This document shows, piece after piece, positions 56,741-64,000 of a DNA stretch of 64,000 nucleotides. Every line of letters starts with the position of its first letter. Within the stretch, counting starts at the first letter, position 1. The stretch spans positions 1 to 64,000 of the forward strand of contig NZ_VSST01000027.1 of the NCBI RefSeq assembly GCF_019402665.1, read 5' to 3'. Source of the DNA: Bradyrhizobium canariense. Lineage in GTDB: Bacteria > Pseudomonadota > Alphaproteobacteria > Rhizobiales > Xanthobacteraceae. A program made the position numbers and the translations under genes. The notes beneath the pieces are model-generated. The model was not told the DNA's origin, did not search any database, and saw nothing but the letters and a program-made list of their open reading frames with translations.

Positions 56741-57055
56741 GGGCAATGACCTCTCATTTACACGCAACAAACTCGTTCTCGAAGGACCACCGCCATGCAA
56801 TCGGCCGCCTTACTGTCACGCTCCACCGCATTTTTCAGCGAAGCACAGGCGTTCCCTCCCAAAATTGGATGCGCCATAGACGGGCGCGACAGCTCTTGCG
56901 CGGCTGATCCGAACATGCTTCAGATCTACAAGCTTGTTTCTCTCTTGAAGAAGCGCCAACGCGGACAGTGATCCGTCTTCCTCTTCAAGAAAGCCGGTAG
57001 ACTCCACACCGCAACAGCAACCACAAGTAACATTTGAGACCGACGGAGAGCGCTC
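56741..57055. other. Intergenic between PEP mutase gene and phosphodiesterase
   Basis: 315 bp without a recognised gene or promoter motif. Confidence 0.3.
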
Positions 57056-58702
57056 ATGTTGAGGCAACGGACAGTTCTGCTCAACTCTTCGGGCACCGCC
57101 GCCAACGTGACAGATCTGCGTGGCGGCACCGTCCGCAACGTGTTCTCTTTCAGTGCGCGCCGCTGGCGCAAGCAGCTGACCCGGCTAGGGTTGATTGGGA
57201 CCATGGCTGTCGCCTCAACTGTAGCTGGCAGTGTCACCGATGCGATCGCGGGAGACGGGGCGAAGGCTGGCATGCAAACCCAAATCGGCCGGGTGCAGCT
57301 GGGCGCTAACGCCATCTCTCTACCGGTTCCCGCATGTGGCGAGACAACCCAAAAATTTGGCTCCAATGATCCGGACGATCCCGTCGATGGCACCGTCAAC
57401 ACGACGATAACCGAGTGGCTGGCGGCCGGCAACAAGGCCGCTTGGAAATCCAGCTTCGGTCTGGATAGGCCCGCTCTTGGCGACGCAGAGTCCGAAATCG
57501 ACACCTCCGGTTACGGGAAGGATCTTTTCCTGACGGGCCCCGAAGCCACGACCCGCGGCATTGATCCGCATCGGAAGCAAATACTGCCGCATCGCGGTCT
57601 ATTCGATAATTCCAAGGGCATTCTCGAAAACACCATTTCAGCCGCCGACAACGCGCTTAAGCACGGTTTCCACGGTGTCGAACTCGATCTTCGCGCGGAT
57701 AGGGACGGTCATGCCTGGATGATGCATGACACTACACTCGGGCGGGTTACCAACGATCCGAACAATTGCCCGATTTCGGATGTCTCTACCGAGGAAATCA
57801 AGAACATGAACCTCGATATGGAATCCCATCAATAATGAACTTCCGGCGCTTGACCGCAACGGCAATCCGCAACAGATGGAAGACTTGCAGAAGATCATCA
57901 ATTATGTTCGTGAGAAGAATAGAAACGGCGAGGAGTTCAACGTTATCATCGACCCCAAGGACGAGGTATCGACGATCGCAACAATCAAGGCGCTGTCAGC
58001 GCCTAAGAATGCTGACGTGGGCAGGCACCTCGGCATCAAGATCTATTCAACCTATGTGCCAGTACCGACCGGGTTATTGCGAGCTGGGACAGCAAGACCA
58101 CCAATGTACTTGATGCGCTGAACCAGGCCAATGTGACTGTCCAGCCTGATAACAAGCTCAATCTGATTCCGCTTCTCATCAAGGCGGAAGACGTCCAGTC
58201 GTCTCACATCGATAAAGACCAGGCGACCCAGGCCAGCGATTGGCTGACCTCCTTCGACAAGCTGGGCCATCTCACCATGGTGGAAATCTCCCGTTTCAAG
58301 GGAACCGACAACTTCGACAAGATGAATCAGGTGGCCGCGACATTCCAGGCCGCGGGCAAGAAGTTCGCCAGTACGCCTGTCACGACGTCCTATATCTCGG
58401 AAGCGTTCTCCGTTAACGGGCAAAAATTTTACTATAGTGCTCAGGGTGTGCCTATCACCCTGCCCGGCCGTCCCGATATGGAGTTCCGCGCCACTTTCGG
58501 CGCGCTTGAGCCCTATGCCGACGTGCTGCTGTCCGACAATGCTTATTTGGAGACGCTCTATGCCACCGGCTATATCACTGAGGGCAGTGATGCGGATTAT
58601 GCCTTTCCGACAGATGCCCACCACAACCCGGCATCCATTATCGACGCACCGAAGTATATCAGTGGTAAGCCGAGCTGGATGAGCGATCCACGTCATCGGT
58701 GA
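57056..58702 (+). pseudogene. Exported glycerophosphodiester phosphodiesterase, two frameshifts
   Basis: It begins with a long Tat-like leader (RRWRKQLTRLGLIGTMAVAS) to AIAG. The catalytic start of GDPD enzymes follows: LPHRGLFDNSKGILENT, GFHGVELDLRADRDG, and WMMHDTTLGRVTN, giving HR-G, E-x-D and H-D. The frame breaks near 57832 and 58075, then continues to a full-length end (WMSDPRHR). Each break is a small indel. Such enzymes release an alcohol and glycerol phosphate outside the cytoplasm. Near a phosphonate locus it might act on phosphonodiesters. It could be functional if the indels are sequencing errors. Confidence 0.75.
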
Positions 58703-59400
58703 GCCTCTGGCCCCTGGTGATCCGCACCACAATTGTTGCACGCCACCTGCAGAAAGCTGCGAAGGGATGTGATGAGCTGGCCAGTCGAGGAAATCCAAAC
58801 ATGAAGTGCTGCAAGAGTAGGACCGCCTCAGTTGGCGGCCCGCCATCGTGAATCGGCGGACGAGACCGCGCTTGACCTCCGCTCGCCGCATTCACGCAGA
58901 AGCACGGAGCGCTAAGCTCGTGCAAGAGAGCAGAAATGCAGCAACCATTGTTACCTAACCATCACATCGTTCCGTCACCGATAAGCTCAATAACCATCGG
59001 CCAGCGCCAGCGCCAACGCGCCGGACGTTCGACTTTCCTCGGGCATCGATCTCGACTTACCCGACAAAAGCTTGTGGCGTATCACCACAACACTGAACAC
59101 GTGGCACTGAATTCTTGGATCGGCCTGAACCGGCTTGTCTGACTCCTTAACGCTTGGGAGTGAGCACGCAATATCAAGCAACGATGAAGGGGATGCGCCC
59201 CAAGAAAGCCATCCTTCGCCGCCGGCTTTGGATCTCGCTTGAGGTCGCTGACGGATTTGCGGCCTAAGCCGCGAGTTCGAAGGAGCGCTCCACGCTTCCT
59301 CCGCTCTTAGTACCTTCGGCAAGGTCTCGATTATCTAATCTAGCGTCAGCTGGTATGCCCGGCTCAGCAAGCGCTGAATCAGTTCATCGAGATCTGCCGC
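58703..59400. other. Intergenic, 700 bp, nothing recognised
   Basis: Short frames only; no family pattern. Confidence 0.35.
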
Positions 59401-59412
59401 AACACTGCACCG

Positions 59413-59861
59413 TTGGCGCTGCTACCGGTGTTCATCCTGCTACTTGGCGTCGGCGAGCTGTCGAAGATTACCATGGTGATCTATAGCTGCGCCTGGCCGC
59501 TGCTGCTCAACACCATCGCCGCGGTGAAGCCGGTCGATCCGCTCCTGATCAAGCGGCGCGGACGATGGGCGCGCCGCCGCCGCAACTGTTCCGCAAGGTG
59601 ATCCTTCCTGCGGCGATTCCGCCTATCTTCGTCGGTATTCGGCTCGCGAGCGCATCCGCCATTCTGGTGCTCGTCGCTTCAGAGATGGTCAGTGCGAAGG
59701 CCGGTCTTGGCTACCTCATCATCAACAGCCAGTACAGTTTTCTGATCCCGCAGATGTATTTTGGTATCTTGGCCATCACCTTAATCGGGTTGACGTTCAA
59801 CGCCATCCTCGAAGCGTTGGAGAGGCACTTAATGCGCTGGAAGACCCAAGCCCCGGCCTAG
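59413..59861 (+). pseudogene. ABC permease relic (NitT/TauT/SsuC type), C-terminal half
   Basis: The frame starting LLPVFILLLGVGELSKITMV breaks near 59560 and continues as LFRKVILPAAIPPIFVGIRL, ASASAILVLVASEMVSA and GLGYLIINSQYSFLIPQMYF. This is the EAA loop and last spans of taurine/nitrate-type permeases. The N-terminal half is missing. Confidence 0.7.
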
Positions 59862-60229
59862 GGCGGTTGGTTTTGTTTCGAGGCGTCGCCTGATTCACCG
59901 CGCCGTGGAGCATTTTACGTCAACCACACATTGTTGCCGGTCGACGAGCCGCGTCCGATCGATCCGACCGGAATGTTGGCGCGGGCGTAGATAACAACGT
60001 CGTCCTCACCAAAAAGGTGCCGGGCGGCGCCTTTGACGCCGTTGCCTTGGTTATCCATGAGGAGATGGCGGGCGCCGAGCATGACGGGCAACTCGACGTA
60101 AGTCGCCTCTCAGTCGGTGAGCCTGAAGATTGGCGGTGGCCCCCGGTAGTCCTACTGATCTATATCCGTTTGTAGCGCTGCATCCCGCTGCGGCGTCGCG
60201 CGGGATAGATTTTTGGTGGGGAATGTAAC
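59862..60229. other. Intergenic before IS701 element
   Basis: 370 bp with no intact frame. Protein-like scraps such as VNHTLLPVDEPRPIDP are too short to assign. Confidence 0.3.
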
Positions 60230-61659
60230 CTAGCACTACAGTTGCATCTTTGAGTGGCTTCTGAATCGATAGGCAACCATGATTCGGGAGATCATGGATG
60301 GCTGTAGCATCGATTGAGACGACGCTTGAACTGTGGCCATCGTCATTACGGGATGTGAAGCAGCGGATGCGCCCGCTGTTTAGTCAGGATCGGGTGGCGG
60401 CGTCGGCAGGGCATTTTCTCGACGGGTTGCTAGGCAATGAGCCGCGCAAGACTGGTTGGATGCGGGCGGAAGCAGCAGGGGATGCTGGGCCGTGGCGTCA
60501 GCAGGCGATTCTGGGCCGCGGGAGCTGGGATGCTGATGCCCTTTGTGAACTGGTGCGGGACTATGCGCTGGAAACTCTGGCAGACGCTGACGCGGTTCTG
60601 GTGATCGACGAGACCGGGTTTCTGAAGCAAGGCAAAGCATCGTGCCGGGTTGCGCGGCAGTACACCGGCTCGGCAGGCAAGATCACCAATTGTCAGATTG
60701 GCGTGTTTGCCTGCTATGCGTCGCGTCACGGCCACGCCTTCATCGATCGCCGGCTTTACTTGCTGAAGGAGTGGACGGACGCTCCCGCTCGGATGAAGGC
60801 GGCGCGTTCCCAAGGACATGTGCTTCGCGACGAAGCCGCAGCTTGCACGGAAGATGATCGCGCAGGCGATCGGAGCCAAGGTGCCGTTCTCCTTCGTTGC
60901 AGTGGATAGCGTGTATGGAACGGGCGACATCGAAGCCATGCTGCGAAACGCCGGCAAGGGCTACGTCCTGGGCATTGCGTCTAACCATCAGATCCGCTCT
61001 TGGGGCAAGGCGCAGGTCTTGGTCGACACCGCTGGCAATGTGGCGCAGAGCCTTCCTGGCAAGGCCTGGCGACGACTGTCAGCGGGCGACGGCACCAAAG
61101 GGCCGCGGCTGTATGATTGGGCCTATCTCGAATTGGCCGACCTCGAGGCTGGAGACTACAACAGCACGTTGACCGGAACCTGGACGCGAGGCCTGCTGAT
61201 TCGCCGCAACATCGGGCACAGCGAACTCGCCTTCTTCTCCACTTGGTGTCCGAAAGGCACGTCGGCGAAGAAGCTGGTTGCAGTAGAAGGCAGCCGCTGG
61301 TCCATCGAAGATGGCTTCGAAACCGCCAAAAACGAATTTGGTCTCGATCACAATGAGACCCGATCCTGGCACGGGTGGCCGTCATGTCTCGCTGGTCATG
61401 CTGGCCTTCGCCATGATGGCCGCGATCCGTCACCGAGCTAACGCCACCGTTGGGGGGCCCAAAAAAAGTTGCCGCGCCGATAGATCAAACGCCGCTCCTG
61501 ATCCGCTGGTCGATCCAGGAAATCCGTCGGATCACCCTCAAGCTCGCGCAACGGCGCATCCAACCCGCTCGCATCATCGCATGGTCGCTCTGGCGACGCG
61601 CTCACCAAGCCGAAGCAAAGCGAGCGCACCTCAAGCAAAAAATGCAACTGTAGTGCTAG
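60230..61659 (+). mobile_element. IS701-family element with 14-bp ends and CTAG duplication
   Basis: The ends CACTACAGTTGCAT (60234-60247) and its reverse complement (61642-61655) are perfect 14-bp inverted repeats, flanked by CTAG on both sides, the YTAR target duplication of IS701. The total is 1.43 kb. The transposase shows GVFACYASRHGHAFIDRRLY and FVAVDSVYGTGDIEAM, with RQYTGSAGKITNCQIG before them. It is broken near 60815 and near 61365. Confidence 0.88.
60298..61440 (+). pseudogene. IS701-type transposase, frameshifted
   Basis: From MAVASIETTLELWPSSLRDV the frame runs to VLVIDETGFLKQGKASCRVA (first catalytic Asp) and to LLKEWTDAPARMKAA. It shifts to CFATKPQLARKMIAQAIGAK and SVYGTGDIEAMLRNAGKGYV, then EGSRWSIEDGFETAKNEFGL (catalytic Glu). 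It shifts again to VRHVSLVMLAFAMMAAIRHR. Inactive as read. Confidence 0.8.
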
Positions 61660-62087
61660 CCCTGGCGAATTTGCTCCGTGTAGTGAGCCAATCGGCGACG
61701 CACTTCCTGCACAGGCAGGCGGCATCTCGGATGGGCCAGTAGAGTGTTCAAGCCCTCGTGCAATCGGCTAAAAGTGACATGATTTCCATCGGCGAACTGG
61801 TCGATTAACCATAGGACGCCGTGGATCTCGATCTGTTCGGCGAGGGCGAGCTCGCGCAATATCCCGTCGCCGGTAAGCAAGGTCCATTGGCGGGACTCAG
61901 CGATCGCAAAGGCGAAGGTATCCGGAACAGAGAGACGTGCATTGCCTCGCCGAACTGTTGTGGCGCGGCTTAACTCGTCGGGTGTCAGGACCTCCACCCG
62001 AAGTCCCAACTGCACCAGCTCGTCGCCGAGAGCGCCTGTCAGCTCCCTATCAAAAAGCAGGTCGGGCACGGCGAACTCGAAAGGCAA
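61656..62087 (-). pseudogene. PIN-domain protein, truncated at both ends
   Basis: LPFEFAVPDLLFDRELTG matches PIN-domain proteins about 20-30 residues after their start, so the N-terminus with the first catalytic Asp appears lost. The middle SVPDTFAFAIAESRQWTLLT and GDGILRELA holds the second acidic residues. The stop codon TAG (61658-61656) lies in the CTAG duplication of the IS701 insertion, which therefore set the C-terminus. Probably a dead toxin or nuclease. Confidence 0.65.
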
Positions 62088-62191
62088 ACGGGTAGGGGTT
62101 CCAGGAAATAGCCTCCACGTTAGACGGTACCGAGTCTGACGTCATTAGAATGCGGGAGCTCCTCCTTCAACTGCACGATCGACATGTTGCC

Positions 62192-62746
62192 TCAGGCAGT
62201 TTTAAGTGTGTCGCCGCCGATCTCGCGGTTGCAAGGGCAGAGCTCATCAGTCTGTATCGCATCCAGAACCCGCAACGTGTCAGTCGGGCTGCGGCCGACA
62301 TTGAGGTTGGTCGCATAGACATGCTGGACCGTGTTCTCAGGATCGATGATGAAGGTATAGCGATGTGCGATGCCATCACGCGAGCGCACTCCAAGGCCAT
62401 CGACCAGTGCGCCCTTGGTGTCGGCAAACTGCCAGATGGATAGACGGTGCAGGTCCTTGTGGTCACGCCGCCAGGCGAGCTTGCAAAACTCGTTATCGGT
62501 CGACCCACCAAGCACGATTGCGTCGCGATCGGCGAAATCCTTCGACAGGCGGGCAAACTCGGCGATTTCGGTCGGGCAGACGAATGTGAAATCCTTCGGG
62601 TAAAAGAAGATGACTTTCCATTTGCCGGGGAAACTTCTCTCAGTCAGCGTCTCGAAAGCGCTTTGCCCGTCCTCCTCCTGCAGGTGAAAGCCGGGCTTCA
62701 CGCCTATGATGTCGAACGGCGGCAACTTACTTCCAATTCCAAGCAT
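62192..62746 (-). CDS. Peroxiredoxin (AhpC/Prx1 type)
   Basis: 184 residues. Peroxidatic cysteine in FYPKDFTFVCPTEIAEF (about residue 58); resolving cysteine region DELCPCNREIGGDT near the C-terminus. GAGGA lies before ATG 62746. It reduces peroxides and could protect nitrogenase. It is divergent from nifH, and the 42-residue ORF upstream is on the same strand 20 bp away. Confidence 0.88.
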   Translation of the reverse strand: MLGIGSKLPPFDIIGVKPGFHLQEEDGQSAFETLTERSFPGKWKVIFFYPKDFTFVCPTEIAEFARLSKDFADRDAIVLGGSTDNEFCKLAWRRDHKDLHRLSIWQFADTKGALVDGLGVRSRDGIAHRYTFIIDPENTVQHVYATNLNVGRSPTDTLRVLDAIQTDELCPCNREIGGDTLKTA

Positions 62747-62766
62747 ATTGTCCTCACAACATCGGG

Positions 62767-62895
62767 TCACACGGAACAGCATTCCGCGACTGAGCAAGCA
62801 ATATGCCACCCGATCTGGCGGCAAGTGCCCGCCATGCCCGTCGTGGAACATTCGCCTTTGATGGTGGCGATGTCCTCGAGCCCGATCTGCAACAT
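62767..62895 (-). CDS. Small Cys-rich ORF, 42 residues
   Basis: MLQIGLEDIATIKGEC, STTGMAGTCRQIGW, HIACSVAECCSV (42 residues). There are five cysteines in the last 27 residues. ATG 62895 is preceded by GAGGAG at 5 nt, a strong ribosome binding site. It lies 20 bp upstream of the peroxiredoxin and is divergent from nifH. No hydrophobic signal. Possible roles are metal or Fe-S binding, or a redox partner, but none is shown. Confidence 0.5.
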   Translation of the reverse strand: MLQIGLEDIATIKGECSTTGMAGTCRQIGWHIACSVAECCSV

Positions 62896-63017
62896 GTCGT
62901 CTCCTCAATCGTCTCGGGCGTAAGGCGCGGGATTTCCCGTTTGTGTTCCTTGGCCGGCGCTCGTAGTGGAATCCGAGCGCCGAGTCTTTGTCGGGTTTCG
63001 GTCAGAGCCCTTGCGGC

Positions 63018-63033
63018 TGTCCGGTCCGCCACA
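63018..63033 (+). promoter_or_regulatory. NifA upstream activator site of nifH
   Basis: TGT-CCGGTCCGCC-ACA is an exact TGT-N10-ACA, 70 bp upstream of the -24 element. Confidence 0.8.
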
Positions 63034-63102
63034 GCCCGCCGGCGTCCGAGGCCAAGCGGTTAGTTGAGGGTGATCAAAGGCTTAACGCGGGTGCGAAGGA
63101 AA

Positions 63103-63118
63103 TGGCACGCCAGTTGCT
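63103..63118 (+). promoter_or_regulatory. Sigma54 promoter of nifH
   Basis: TGGCAC-GCCAG-TTGCT, identical to the nifB promoter at 7609. The predicted start near 63130 leaves a leader of about 145 nt before ATG 63277. Confidence 0.93.
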
Positions 63119-63150
63119 ACCTGGATGGAGCAACAACGAGCGAGGGCTGA

Positions 63151-64000
<850 letters not shown>

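Overview
The window looks like part of a Bradyrhizobium symbiosis island. Evidence for this is the rhizobial order iscN-nifU-nifS-fixU, then nifB-frxA-nifZ, then nifH, with canonical sigma54 (TGGCAC-N5-TTGCT) and NifA (TGT-N10-ACA) sites. The DNA is GC-rich but patchy, dense in insertion sequences and decayed genes, and holds relics of a conjugative (trb) element. No tRNA, rRNA or CRISPR array was recognised. Many pseudogenes here are broken by single-base frameshifts, so some could be assembly errors.

Layout. 0-2.1 kb: tail of an M16-type peptidase, type VI secretion and trbI scraps, and an orphan gene. 2.2-7.3 kb: NifA/sigma54-driven iscN-nifU-nifS-fixU, then a frameshifted prolyl oligopeptidase. 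7.5-11.8 kb: NifA/sigma54-driven nifB-frxA, two nifZ-like genes and two small nif-associated genes. 12-14.6 kb: a small gene, a broken IS5-type element, and a secreted DUF4189 gene with its own perfect NifA/sigma54 promoter. 14.8-20.3 kb: IS256 relic, decayed trbK-L-F-G-I with an intact DUF2274 gene, and LysR relics. 21.3-35.9 kb: a catabolic-looking locus with LysR, phosphonopyruvate hydrolase, aminotransferase, CUT1 ABC transporter, MocR-like aminotransferase, phosphodiesterase, a second solute-binding protein, a MetE-like protein and an alpha/beta hydrolase. 36-47.5 kb: IS110, IS91, IS66 and tyrosine-recombinase debris around an intact porin. 47.8-56.7 kb: a biosynthetic-looking locus with M14-type deacylase, methyltransferase, GNAT, MocR-like aminotransferase, CDP-alcohol phosphotransferase, nucleotidyltransferase, class I aminotransferase and a PEP mutase homologue. 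57-61.7 kb: frameshifted secreted glycerophosphodiesterase, ABC permease relic and an IS701-type element. 61.7-64 kb: truncated PIN gene, peroxiredoxin, a 42-residue Cys-rich ORF, and nifH with its NifA/sigma54 promoter, running off the window.

Main idea (inference). About 50 kb separates the nifB/nifZ block from nifH, and it carries two mirrored phosphonate loci. The right-hand locus appears to make a phosphonate: PEP mutase, then transamination to phosphonoalanine because no phosphonopyruvate decarboxylase is visible, then nucleotidyl activation and transfer to an alcohol. The left-hand locus appears to import and break it down through an aminotransferase and phosphonopyruvate hydrolase, as in the Variovorax Pal2 phosphonoalanine route. 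Three enzyme families occur once in each locus. A roughly 45-bp element upstream of the LysR gene, the ABC transporter and the porin suggests one uptake regulon. This resembles a rhizopine make-and-use system built on C-P chemistry, but no NifA promoter was found for the biosynthetic genes, so the symbiotic link is by location only.
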